Positions 40,301-50,600 of a stretch of 50,805 bases of DNA are shown piece after piece. This DNA comes from Stentor coeruleus. Taxonomy: Eukaryota > Ciliophora > Heterotrichea > Heterotrichida > Stentoridae. Numbering within the stretch: position 1 is the stretch's first letter; each line of letters begins with the position of its first letter. Made by a program: the position numbers and the translations under genes. The notes beneath the pieces are model-generated. The model saw only the letters and a list, made by a program, of their open reading frames with translations, ran no database searches and was not told the origin of the DNA. The stretch spans positions 1 to 50,805 of the forward strand of contig MPUH01000488.1 of the NCBI GenBank assembly GCA_001970955.1, in the 5' to 3' direction.

Positions 40301-41093
40301 CGGCACCCTTAAAGGACACAGGTCTAACAGCAAAGATTCTATCACTTTGCGAAATTTTCGTGCAGTTTCCAACTATACTGAATCTTCAGGCATGGCGACA
40401 GTACAAAGCAGCCCAAAGAATTCATTGAAATCTAAAATTATGCCTAAGATTTCCAAAGATGGCCCTGGACACAAACGCACTATATCAGATTCATCGCTTA
40501 AAACACTTCAAGAAAACAATCCAGCTATGCAAGCTGGAATTCAGTATAGGAAACTCAAAATTCAACTAGAAAGAACTATCAACTCAGAGGAAAAGGTGAA
40601 TATTTTACTGGTATTTATTGATGGGCTTTTAAAAATCAATACAGGTTATAATGAAATGCTTGCAACAATCTCTGAAATCGTTCGTGAGTATCAAAAGTAC
40701 GTTAAAAACTTAGACTCAACACGAGCTGAAAACAATGAATTTAAATTTGATGTCAAAAACACAGTGTTTTCAAAAGACTGTTCGAACAAAATCTTGTATA
40801 AAAAGCAAAAAAATAGCCTTTCTAATCAGGAGCCTGCTGAGGTTCAGACTAAAAAGCCTGAGATGATAAAATGCGAATCGCTGCTGTTGAAAAAGCGTGA
40901 CTTAATTAGAGCTAATCGTGAAAACTCAGGAAGTGTATCAACGAAAAATATATCCCATAAGAGGACTTTTACGATACCTGGACTGAGTATCCCTACTGTC
41001 CAAGATAAAGGATATCATGAAGAGTTTTTAGACATGTTTGATGAGTTTTCTGATTCTTGGAAGGAGGAACTTCTCAAACTAAATAATAAGTAA
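40278..41093 (+). CDS. Hypothetical protein with TSNAXIP1-like helical block
   Basis: 271 aa, function unknown. The N-terminal ~90 residues are basic, Ser-rich and disordered and include GHKRTISDSS, an R-x-x-S kinase site like those in the protein at 8687-9427; a second, SHKRTFT, lies near residue 228. Residues about 93-145 form a helical block, QYRKLKIQLERTINSEEKV then ILLVFIDGLLKINTGYNEM. Its spacing matches the block in the protein at 21084-22316, so the two probably share a domain. The C-terminus ends in an acidic amphipathic helix (EEFLDMFDEFSDSWKEELL). The start at 40278 is duplicated upstream at 40213 by the assembly junction; both give the same first eight residues. Confidence 0.75.
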   Translation: MSKAMKNPGTLKGHRSNSKDSITLRNFRAVSNYTESSGMATVQSSPKNSLKSKIMPKISKDGPGHKRTISDSSLKTLQENNPAMQAGIQYRKLKIQLERTINSEEKVNILLVFIDGLLKINTGYNEMLATISEIVREYQKYVKNLDSTRAENNEFKFDVKNTVFSKDCSNKILYKKQKNSLSNQEPAEVQTKKPEMIKCESLLLKKRDLIRANRENSGSVSTKNISHKRTFTIPGLSIPTVQDKGYHEEFLDMFDEFSDSWKEELLKLNNK

Positions 41094-42375
41094 TAAGTTT
41101 ATCTTGTAAATATATGAAGATTTATTGGATATGAATTTTTGGAAATAAGATTTTGGAATAAAAGTCGATAGGGATTTTAAAATTATGGAAATTGGAATCT
41201 CAAGTTAAAAGTATAAGTTTAATTAGAGGTAAATTTATGTGTATAATTTTATAAGATTTAGTATTAAGATTGTATATGTTTGATAAGAAAAATTATAGAA
41301 ATTGATGTACTGGAGGAATTATCCTAGTGATTCTTATATAATTATAGAAATATCAGAGTTGATTGTTAGCAAAACGAATTTGTTTATACTAATAAGAAGT
41401 TTGTTAAATGATAAATGATATTGTATAGTAATTAAAGTTTTAGCTTAAATAGATTTCTCTATCAGAGACTACAAGAATAGGCTTTATACACTTATAATTT
41501 TAATGCATGATAAATATGTATTTAAAGTACTCCAATGACTGCAAGCTAAAATCAAAACCTTTGTTAAATATGCTTGAAGCTTTATGAATTTATAACTTGG
41601 TCAAATAAAAAAATATAAATTCTATATATATTAATGATCTTTAAAAAAATTAATATCATATATGGGAAAATATTTACTCCTATGCCTATATGATTAACAT
41701 AAACTTAGATGATGATACTATTCAAACTGAAGACTCCAAAAACTTTAAAAGCTTCAGTTCATCGGATCTACAAAGTTTTTTATAAGAAGCCTGCTAAAAG
41801 TTCAAAAAGTCAATAAACACTCAAAAATCTGAATTGCTGCAAAGAAGCAATCAATTCGAGGCACTCCTTCAAAAAAATTGAAAACGAATTTAAAATAACT
41901 ATAGAGTTGAAGGCAAGCTAATAAAGCATATTAAAAACTTTCACAAAAAAAAGGAAAACTAGAGAACTTAATTACTTGACCTTAATGCAATCAAAAGAAT
42001 AAGAAAGAAACACAATGTAATAAATAGCCTAAAAAGCTCAGAAATTTATAAAGTCCTAAGAAATGGAAGAACGCTTGAGACATTCCATTGAAGTGCAGAG
42101 AAAAAATATTTTTTGGTAATTTAATAAGTAATTACTTCAATATAGTTAGTTTTAGAAAATCTTGCTATTTGTTTTCGTTGATTAAAACAGTTCTAACTAT
42201 TTTTGTTTGATTTTTAACGTAGAATTGATGCATAAAAAAATTTCCGAAAAAATCATGTATCTTTATTGAGTGAAATTTTTTATATGCTATGATAAGCATT
42301 TATTAACAAATGATAAATTATTGTGAATTCTAATACTAAGTACCCTAAGGTTAATATTTATATTAATTTACATGT
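41094..42375. other. Intergenic region with a stop-containing protein-like stretch
   Basis: AT-rich. Around 41690-42118 on + a purine-rich stretch reads protein-like in two frames (one from ATG 41690, the other from ATG 41709) but is broken by many TAA codons. See findings. No intact gene. Confidence 0.4.
41690..42118 (+). pseudogene. Possible decayed coiled-coil gene
   Basis: From ATG 41690 one frame reads DDDTIQTEDSKNFKSFSSSD with two TAA codons and ends at TGA 41879. After a shift at a run of seven A, the neighbouring frame continues coiled-coil-like (IENEFKITIELKAS, later EMEERLRHSIEVQRKNIFW) with several TAA. If these belong together, it is a frameshifted pseudogene. Purine-rich DNA tends to look protein-like in any frame, so confidence is low. 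Confidence 0.25.
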
Positions 42376-43377
42376 TCAGAAATTTGAGTACTTCGCAAGG
42401 TTCAAGCCTTTCTTATCAAGTTCTAGGGCAATTTTTTCACCAGATCCTAAAAAGTATTTTCCAACATCGATCGCTAGAAGATTTGCTACTTTAGCGACTA
42501 TCTCTGCTGGTACTTGTGATATCTCAACAGCCACTTCAGTAATTTCCTTTTCCTCAATCCCCACTCTACAAAATGCTTCTTCACTTTTTGCTGAGAAAAA
42601 GCATTTCTTAACCTCTTCTTCAACAGGAGCTCCTATTATGTCAAAAATACTAAATGCCCTTAAAATATTATCATGTTTATCGCCATCAAAAATATAAAAA
42701 CTACATGATTTTCTAGGCCTCAAACATGAAAATTGTAATAAAATTGGTATTGGAGTATTTCCCACATAACTCCATTGAGTTATAGTTTTCCTATCAGTTG
42801 AATTCTGCAAGAATCTCGATAGATTTTTTCTGTCAATTGGTTTATTTATTCCAAAGCCAAAGTCAACATCTTCTCCAAGCTGTAAATAAAAATACACAGT
42901 CAAAGGGGCAAGTTCATTAAGAAACTCAGCATTTTCTCTTATAAGTCCTTCGCATTTCTCAGGGTCTGGGGAATTATTTTTGACTTTATTCAAAAAAGGC
43001 CAAAGAAAATCAAACTTCCTAATCCCGTCTGCTTGAAAAGTTATCGATACACTTGGCTTTGTGCTTTCGCAAACTTGGAAATTAAGCTCGCTTGGAACTA
43101 GGTTGAACTCTTCTAAGCGATCATAAACATCTCTTTCCCATAAATCGAGGACTTCTAGGATTTCATTGAAGTTTTTCAAATGCTGGAGGTTCATGGTAAC
43201 TATGGATTTAATTTTTAGGAATTTTGTTGATGAGTACATAGATTGCTTGTTTTTGTCCCAGGATGAGGGAATTGATGGACTTGTTGACAGGTTTAAAGAG
43301 GAGATTATAGTTGGAGCGAGGTCTTCATCAAATAATATTTCGTTGTGATCTTCAAGTTTCGAAGAATGGCAGCCCAT
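42376..43377 (-). CDS. N-acylated hypothetical protein (MGCHSSK)
   Basis: 333 aa, not recognised. The N-terminus MGCHSSK fits N-myristoylation of Gly2 (Ser at position 6) with palmitoylation of Cys3, so the protein is probably anchored to the cytosolic face of a membrane. The rest is a folded, soluble-looking protein with alternating hydrophobic strands and helices (LTVYFYLQLGEDVDFGFGI, SCSFYIFDGDKHDNILRAF) and no known catalytic motif, membrane helix or Cys-His cluster. The C-terminal third includes VAVEISQVPAEIVAKVANL. Its 3' end is free of neighbours for 1.3 kb. Probably a ciliate-specific family. Confidence 0.75.
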   Translation of the reverse strand: MGCHSSKLEDHNEILFDEDLAPTIISSLNLSTSPSIPSSWDKNKQSMYSSTKFLKIKSIVTMNLQHLKNFNEILEVLDLWERDVYDRLEEFNLVPSELNFQVCESTKPSVSITFQADGIRKFDFLWPFLNKVKNNSPDPEKCEGLIRENAEFLNELAPLTVYFYLQLGEDVDFGFGINKPIDRKNLSRFLQNSTDRKTITQWSYVGNTPIPILLQFSCLRPRKSCSFYIFDGDKHDNILRAFSIFDIIGAPVEEEVKKCFFSAKSEEAFCRVGIEEKEITEVAVEISQVPAEIVAKVANLLAIDVGKYFLGSGEKIALELDKKGLNLAKYSNF

Positions 43378-44703
43378 TTTAATTTAACGAAGTATGAATT
43401 TTTTGCTAAGAAATTTAGAAAAATTTTATTTTTAGGGATGTGAAGAATTATGAAGATTAGTTGAGAGTTCATGCTTTTATGAAGAGATTAAATTGGTGAT
43501 TTGGATAATGTGATAGGTTAAAAGGATAAAATTAGAATTATGCTATTATCATAATTAGCTATTATGTCATATATCTTATATTATACATTACAAATATATT
43601 TCTAGATTCCAATAATTCTAATTCCTCTCTTTAAAATCCTATCTTAATGGATTTTCAATTGAAACAACCTAAGAAGAAGTCTAAAATGCCGTAAATTTCA
43701 TTAAGTATAATCAAGATCACTAAAAATCCCAACATCAAAATTATAAAAATCGGCCAATTCAGCCTATTAGAAAACGTAATTTACACAAGCATATCTAATT
43801 AAAATTATTAAATTTATATCTAATCGAAACAGACTTATTATTCCTATGATTATTAAGACAATCTTCCATTCTATCAAATATGAGTATTTATTTATACTAT
43901 AAAATTCCTATAGCTAAAAAAGAAGGTCAAATAAAATTTATCAGTTATTATATCTCTTAATACATTAAGTTGAAGTATATTAATATCCGTATTTTTATAT
44001 ATTTGCTTACAAGAATTGATTATTATTGAGAACAGACTATTTTCAAGTAGTCTTACTAGCTTCTCCCTTAATAATTTTACTTATAATGTTATTTATGCAT
44101 AAATCTATGGAATTCATGATTTTCTAATAAGGATTATATATGTTTATTCTCAATGAAGAATGAGTTTGTTATTTGGGACAAGGGGGCGATTACCCTTGAT
44201 TTGACTAAATTTTCTAGCATTTTCATGCAGGTCAGACTATTTTAAAAGGTGAGAAAAATGGAAACATATGGTTTAATAAAGTAATAAAGTTTATTTTTTT
44301 GATTTATGTTTATTATAAACACGTAAAGCTAAGTGAATTAGAATTTATAGCCTTGCGAGGTATACATGCATTATAATAACCTATTTAGTTGATGAAGTGA
44401 ATATTTATGGGGTTTATAGAATGAATTTGTATTTGATATTATAATCCCAAGCATACTTAGCAATAAGCTAAAGATAAGAAGAGTCCTAGTTACTGAAAAG
44501 TATTAACAGTAACCAAACTATTATTTTCTATTAGTCTACAGGATTATGACTTAGTTTTTCTTCCTTCCAATTATTTTTATTTTTTTGGATTCAGTCCTTT
44601 GCAAAAGTAAGCAGCTTCAACTTGAAAACTAGTTATTTTAGATAGTCTACAATAATAATCATCTCTATACCATCTAAAAACTATAACATACTAGCCTATA
44701 AAT
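43378..44703. other. 1.3-kb divergent intergenic region with a hairpin
   Basis: Separates two divergent genes that both encode MGC-type acylated proteins. A perfect 6-bp hairpin lies at 44179-44198 (CAAGGG / CCCTTG, 8-nt loop) inside a 30-codon frame opening at ATG 44153 (MKNEFVIWDKGAITLDL). Neither can be assigned. No gene called. Confidence 0.45.
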
Positions 44704-45903
44704 ATGGGTTGTTGTGGATCTAAACCAGTTCCTTTACCACTAGCAAATCCTCCACCGACAAAGTTAGAATTTGTCAAACCACCTGGAACTGACAATTCAT
44801 CTAAACCTCCCATTCATCAAGCACCTCCAGTTCATCATGAGCCAGCCCCTCCCCAAAGAGAGCCAGAGCCCGTGCATCAAGAACCACCCAAAGCTAAAAA
44901 GTCTAAAGCTGTTCCTCAAGTTCCAAAGCCAACAAAGTTTGAATGTGACAGTGGTCATGAGCTTCTGTGGTATTCTGATCTACCATTTTATTACTACCAA
45001 CTCACACAAAACTGGACAATTCGCTGTAGCATCTGTCAAAAAATATACTCTTCAGCAGGTTGGCATTGCAGATCATGCAACTTTGACATGTGTGAAGATT
45101 GTGCCCATCATCTAGGCAAAGAAACTCCAAAAATCAAATGTGATTCAGGTCATGAATGTACTTGGTCACCAGAGACTATTTTCCTTTATAATGAAGACAG
45201 TGGAAGTCGGGGCTTTGGATGCAATATTTGTAAAGAGGTAAAATTTGAACCTTGTTGGAATTGCCCAACTTGCTCTTTTGACTGCTGCATAACCTGTGCA
45301 ATTAAAAATAACAAAATCCACCCTCCAATTGATGCATTGATATGTAGAGAACTTCATCATCTTACTTATTTCAAAGAGATTAAAAGTCATATCTCAGATG
45401 AAATTGCTTTAGTATGTGATAAATGCAAATCAGAATTTTTTGAAGGAGAATGTTTTTGTTGTCAAGAGCATGGATATGATTTATGTATAAAATGTGCTGA
45501 AAGGAGAATTTGTAGAACAATTCCTCATCCTGGGTATTTGTGTAGAGAGGGTAAGAAAATGAAAATTGAAGAAGTTGCGAAGAAAAGGGAAGAAAGTGGG
45601 GAAGATGATGTTGTTTGTGAGATTTGTAAAAAGGGGGATATGAAATATGCTTATCTTTGTGGGGATTGTATGCAATGTTATTGTTTGAAGTGTAGTAGAG
45701 TACTTTCGAAAAAAATCGCTAAGTGTCATAAACTTCATTGTAAAAATGGACACCAACTTAAATGGGCTTCAAGTTCAGAGGCGGAGATTAAGAAATTTAA
45801 GTGTGAAACTTGTGCGAAGAGCTACTCGACTGGCTTGTTCACTTGTGGAGAGTGCAATTTTAATATTTGCATAAACCATTTGGACTTGCAGGAAAGCTCT
45901 TAG
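44704..45903 (+). CDS. N-acylated protein with five Cys/His zinc modules
   Basis: 399 aa. MGCCGSK predicts myristoyl-Gly2 and palmitoyl-Cys3/Cys4. Residues 8-75 are Pro/Glu/His-rich and disordered. From about 78 to 395 there are five related Cys/His modules resembling C1/DC1- or ZZ-type treble clefs: C-x3-GH-x-L-x-W ... C-x2-C ... W-x-C-x2-C-x-F-D-x-C-x2-C (for example GWHCRSCNFDMCEDCAHHL and CWNCPTCSFDCCITCAI). Modules 1, 2 and 5 start with the CDSGHE/CKNGHQ signature; 3 and 4 are more diverged. No enzymatic domain. It could be a membrane-anchored lipid- or protein-binding scaffold. Comparable multi-module Cys-rich proteins are expanded in ciliates, as far as I know. Confidence 0.8.
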   Translation: MGCCGSKPVPLPLANPPPTKLEFVKPPGTDNSSKPPIHQAPPVHHEPAPPQREPEPVHQEPPKAKKSKAVPQVPKPTKFECDSGHELLWYSDLPFYYYQLTQNWTIRCSICQKIYSSAGWHCRSCNFDMCEDCAHHLGKETPKIKCDSGHECTWSPETIFLYNEDSGSRGFGCNICKEVKFEPCWNCPTCSFDCCITCAIKNNKIHPPIDALICRELHHLTYFKEIKSHISDEIALVCDKCKSEFFEGECFCCQEHGYDLCIKCAERRICRTIPHPGYLCREGKKMKIEEVAKKREESGEDDVVCEICKKGDMKYAYLCGDCMQCYCLKCSRVLSKKIAKCHKLHCKNGHQLKWASSSEAEIKKFKCETCAKSYSTGLFTCGECNFNICINHLDLQESS

Positions 45904-46908
45904 ATTTAGTTTAGAATATTATAATAGATTTTTAAGATTACTATGAACTTTAGTTTAGTTTTTTTAATTATATATGGTAAAATAGAGGCTTAAATACATA
46001 TTACAAGTTAGAAATGCTCAGTTCTTTTATTTTTAATTGATTTTTACTTTTATATTAATCTTCAAAAATCATAAAATTAACACAAGTTTTTGTCCATTTT
46101 CTAAAGTTCACTTTTATAAGGGTTGTTCTATAAAATATAATTTTTTTAAGAATTCAGATATATAATATGTTTATATTAGCTGAAATTTTTACTCAAAGGC
46201 TATGTTATAAGTCAAAGATCAATATTGCAACTTTTGTTTTTAAGGTATTTTCTTTTGCTTTAATATTTTTATAATTAATTTTTCCTCTCATTTTTCTTTG
46301 GGATTTAGGACAACGCCTTTCTATGCAAAATACTTTTTCAAATATTAAAACTATAAACGTCTGTTTTCTTTCGAAAGTATCTGCCTATTTCATCAAAACT
46401 AGTCATAGTTATTAGAATTTCAAGAGAAGATTCTGAATTTTGTGATTGCATTTTGTTTTTAAATATATCGCTAAAAAAAATTCAAAAATTTGTATGACAA
46501 ATAATTAGTTTGAAAAACAAAATGATCTAAAAATGGTAATTTTAATTTTAGTCTTAACCTGGAAAGATATTAATTGGAAAATTTCAGAGAGTTATGAAGA
46601 AATAGGTTTAATGCAGATTAATAATAACAGTTGGCTCTTATACTAGTATAGCTAACTCGAATAATTATTAGTTTATTTTGTAAATAAAACTATTTTTTAA
46701 TGTATATATAGGATTAATTATATTTTAAAAGCATTTTTAGAAAGTATTTTATTGTATTGCTTTTATTTATCAGTTTTATACTTAAATATACTTTCTCGCT
46801 AATTAACGATAAATATAGTTGCTTTAATTATAAGTAATAAGGATGGAACATTATTAAATAATATCAAAGCTGAGGTTGATAAGCAATTCTGTTAAAAATT
46901 CCCTTATA
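45904..46908. other. Intergenic region
   Basis: AT-rich with no gene or structured element seen. Confidence 0.5.
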
Positions 46909-47364
46909 ATGGAAAAGTATAATGTTAGAACAAACTCAAAAGATAAACTAAGTCAAATATTAAGTAAAGAAAAGACAAAAAAATGCAATTATCTTATTAT
47001 CAAAGATAATCCTTTACCAGATATAAACTTTAAGAGCTCTAGGAAAATAGTTGCTATTGCTTCAGAGTTGGATAAACTAAATGAAACAAAAACAAAAGAA
47101 TCCATAGGAGAAACTAAGGTTTTGCAAGGAAATTCTTTTAACATTGGATCTGAAAAAGGTTCGCATCTTTCTAAACAACGACTTCGTTCATTAAGCAAGT
47201 CTAATCTATTATCTCTGGCTAAAATATCAAAAGGATTAACTCCTAAACATAAGCGGAATGGAGGCCAAGATTTTTCTCCAATCAAATTGAGGCTTCCTTC
47301 GGTATCAGCTACAAATAAAAACACAAATTCGAATTTACGTAAATATATAAAAGCAAACTCTTAA
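46909..47364 (+). CDS. Hypothetical basic disordered protein (151 aa)
   Basis: Not recognised. ATG 46909 (MEKYNVRTNSKDKL) is the first real start; the frame extends eleven codons upstream only through a TTG. Basic and Ser/Lys/Asn-rich, with SKQRLRSLSKSNLLSLAKIS and KHKRNGGQDFSPIKLRLPS in the C-terminal half. Both contain minimal proline- or Arg-directed phosphosites. No folded domain, membrane segment or Cys motif. The opposite strand carries a 111-codon shadow frame. Composition and the uninterrupted frame favour a true gene, but with less certainty than the others. Confidence 0.6.
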   Translation: MEKYNVRTNSKDKLSQILSKEKTKKCNYLIIKDNPLPDINFKSSRKIVAIASELDKLNETKTKESIGETKVLQGNSFNIGSEKGSHLSKQRLRSLSKSNLLSLAKISKGLTPKHKRNGGQDFSPIKLRLPSVSATNKNTNSNLRKYIKANS

Positions 47365-47837
47365 CAAATTTATGAATTAATTAAAACACATGATACTAGC
47401 CAAAAAAACACAGGCATTTCTTAACTTTCGACAGTCTTTTCTTTTACAAAATGCTAAGAATTTTCGCCGTTAATTCTGTATAAATTTTAGTGTGTTGCTC
47501 TTCACTAGTTTGCCAAATTTTTATCAATCTAATTTATAGCCAATATAAGATGCAAATAAATCACTATTACTCGATATTCTATTCAGTTAAGGGCTATTGA
47601 AGTTGCATGAGAATTAGGAATGAAATGATAAAATTCGTCAGTCAAAATAATAAATACTTAAGCTGTAATTGCAAATACAATATTATAATATTTTTGTGCA
47701 TGATTTTTATTTAATTCTTATCACAATAACTAAATACATTATCCACTAGAGAAGATAATTAAAAAATGCAGAAAAATATTTCGAAAGCATTTAAGTTGAA
47801 ATTTTAATTGAAGTAGATTTGCTGGGATAGATTTTAA

Positions 47838-47894
47838 GAATTTCTCGGAGAAAAGGATGTTTTTANGAATTTCTCGGAGAAAAGGATGTTTTTA
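47838..47894. repeat. Assembly junction: 28-bp duplicate around N at 47866
   Basis: 47838-47865 and 47867-47894 are identical across one N, as at the other junctions. Confidence 0.85.
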
Positions 47895-48575
47895 TAATTT
47901 TTAGTAGTAGCGACCAGCCAAGAAAAGGATTAAGAGTGCGGTAAATCATTAATTATATTATATCTTCGTATGGCAATGCACTTATCCTCATTTCTAATAA
48001 ATTTTATCACCCTCTATTTAATTATAAGCCAGTTTCTGTTAAGAACCTGTGCATCATGAACTACCAAAACTAAAAAATCTAATATAAACTGATTAACAGT
48101 TACTAATTTTCTTAGTGATTACAAATTAAAGATCAAGAAAATTATAGTTCTATTGAGCATCTAATGTTTATCTATCTCTATTATCACAATACATAAAAAA
48201 ATTAGACTCTTGGCTACACAAAGGATACAGTTTTTTTATTCTTCTTGATATATCAAAAAGCAGCTGAATATTTTCGATTTCTATTGAAGGCAATTCAAGA
48301 ACTTAGTTTTTAAACTCAATCACAATAGCTGCTCTCATATGATTGTCCAGACTGCTAATATCTCAGTTATTCCTAGCAAAAATTTTATATTACTTAACCC
48401 ATCTTTCTAAAAAATATCTAATTAAATGGCTAAAATCATTGTTTAAAAAAGAGAGCCTTACTTGAACTTTTAAAAATCAAGGATTAAACTTTAACTATTA
48501 TTTGCTTACATTATTAAAACTTACAGTTATTAAATATTTAATGTAGACTAAGCTCATGTTAAATTCAATCATATT

Positions 48576-48641
48576 GCAAAAAAATATAAATTAATAGTTA
48601 ACTACAAAGCAAAAAAATATAAATTAATAGTTAACTACAAA
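48576..48641. repeat. 33-bp perfect tandem duplication
   Basis: 48576-48608 and 48609-48641 are identical, without an N between them, so this one may be a real recent duplication or a merged overlap. Intergenic, about 130 bp upstream of the Myb gene. Confidence 0.8.
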
Positions 48642-48767
48642 GCAATGAAATTAAGTAACAGCTTAACTATCAATAAAACCTCTAAGATATCTATCACATT
48701 TAAAAAAATGAATATTTTTCTGCTGTTAGCATCATATCAGCAATCCAGTTAAAACTTAATATTAAAT

Positions 48768-49466
48768 ATGAGCCATAAGCCTTATTCAATAAGCCAAGAG
48801 CTATGGATGGTTCCATGCCTAGTCCATAGAAACTCTAACGAATACGAACCTTTATATCGACCTTTCAGGAACGAGATTAACGCAGAAAAACTCCAAATCC
48901 GCCAAACCTGGCTTTCTTTTGAAGATGATGCACTTAAAGTTATAGTAGTTGAAAACGGTGCGAGAAATTGGATTTCTATTGCTAAAGAACTTAACGAAAA
49001 AGTTCATAAAGGGCTGCCTATGAGACAAGGAAAACAATGTAGGGAGAGATGGTATAACCACCTTTGCCCGACACTTCAAAAAGGAAAATGGTCAACTATC
49101 GAAGACTTGACAATACTGGAAAAACAAAAAGAAATTGGAAACCGATGGAGTGAAATTGCTTCTCTTTTAGAAGGCAGAACTGAAAACCAAGTGAAAAATC
49201 GATTCAAAAGTCTTATGAGAAAAGCGAAAAATCTGGGGAACAATGAAAAAGATCCAATCGAACTGCTTATTCAACAATTGCGTGAAGGGGCAAAAGAAAA
49301 AAGCGAAAATTTTGTCGTACCATCTGTGATCAATGCTGTGATGCCTTTTTTCCCTTACTCAAGCATGAATCCTACTGGGTTTAATGGTTTGAGTGAAGGA
49401 ATACCTCAGAATTTTAACAACGCTCAAAAAGATGAGCCTTCACCTTCGCTTTTTTATCATACCTAG
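48768..49466 (+). CDS. Two-repeat Myb (R2R3-like) DNA-binding protein
   Basis: 232 aa. Two adjacent Myb repeats, about 46-103 and 104-153. Repeat 1 has the Trp spacing W...W...W (TWLSFEDDALKVIV, ARNWISIAKEL) ending in RQGKQCRERWYNHLCPTL, the classical QCRERW-NHL-P motif of c-Myb R2. Repeat 2 is KGKWSTIEDLTILEKQKEIG then NRWSEIASLLEGRTENQVKN, with a W-W spacing as in R3. This is a sequence-specific transcription factor fold. The N-terminal 45 residues and the C-terminal 80 are unrelated and probably disordered, the latter perhaps regulatory. Between repeats 1 and 2 the typical linker is kept. No introns. Confidence 0.92.
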   Translation: MSHKPYSISQELWMVPCLVHRNSNEYEPLYRPFRNEINAEKLQIRQTWLSFEDDALKVIVVENGARNWISIAKELNEKVHKGLPMRQGKQCRERWYNHLCPTLQKGKWSTIEDLTILEKQKEIGNRWSEIASLLEGRTENQVKNRFKSLMRKAKNLGNNEKDPIELLIQQLREGAKEKSENFVVPSVINAVMPFFPYSSMNPTGFNGLSEGIPQNFNNAQKDEPSPSLFYHT

Positions 49467-50600
49467 AACAATCAGAATAATAAGTAACATAGAAAATTTA
49501 GTATAAAATTTGACTATCAGCATTTCTAACATCTAAGAATTCAACTAAAAGAATTACCTCTTTTTATCAAACTTTTAGCGCATAATAACTAATTCTCTTA
49601 GCGTTTAATTTTATGCAGGCTTACCAACAAAGATTATTTCATATTTTTAATATGTTTCCCTACAATTGAAAAAGTTATTTATCATCTTTTCAAATCTAAA
49701 TTATCTTTCTTATTATATGTTTATATCTTTATATATATACTCGCATCATATCAAATTCTATATACACTCCCATTAACATAAGTTGTTTTTCATGAATCAT
49801 CTGAACTGTAGGGTAATTTTTACAGATTTTTTTAATAATTCCCATGGCTAATTCCTTCATTATATTTATTTATTCAAGCCTTTAAACACTTATCCACAGA
49901 GTCTCTGAATAAAGGATTTCCAAATTTAGAGCATATTACAAGATCTACTAAGTAAATGCCATCGATTTTATCTAAAATTAAATTTTTAAATTTGAAATCA
50001 TTTACCTATAAGGATTTGATACTTTAAGTCCTCAATATGTCCTGATATTTTTGAACCTTCAGCAGAAAATTAAAGTAAAAATAAGTAAGACTTTCTGTTA
50101 TAATTTATATACTTATGCGACTTATTTGGGCTTTTTTACAGAAAAATAACGACGGGTACCAAAATTCAATGAAATATCATCAAAGTTACTGGATAATTAT
50201 ATGTTGGAATATTTTTAATAATATCATAATAAGATATAACCTACAGAAATAATAAAGTTAAAATTATGAAGAGGCCGAAATATTTTATGTATTTGGGGTA
50301 ATTTTTTGAAAATTATTCAGTTTTTTTTTTGGATATGATTTTTTATCATTTTATTAGTCAAAGAGTTTTGTATGCATTTTTTTTGAAGCTTTTAGTCAAC
50401 TTTTTGATTGAGACTTCATTAAAAAAAATATAATCCTTTTTATAAGTTACTATATATAAATCTTTACAATATTAGGAAGTGTCCTTGAATTCATCTTTTA
50501 ACATTACTTATGCTGAATTAATTCTGATTCTAACTTAATTTCTTTAGGAAACTAACAAATATAAATAATACAAAATCAAACATTTTTTTCTAACTAACAC
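49467..50600. other. Intergenic region
   Basis: AT-rich 3' flank of the Myb gene. No gene, RNA or repeat supported. Confidence 0.5.

Larger units (their letters stand above)
47365..48767. other. Intergenic region with assembly junction and tandem repeat
   Basis: Contains the junction at 47866, a 33-bp tandem duplication at 48576-48641, and a protein-like but stop-containing - strand frame at 48126-48557 (see findings). No intact gene. Confidence 0.5.
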
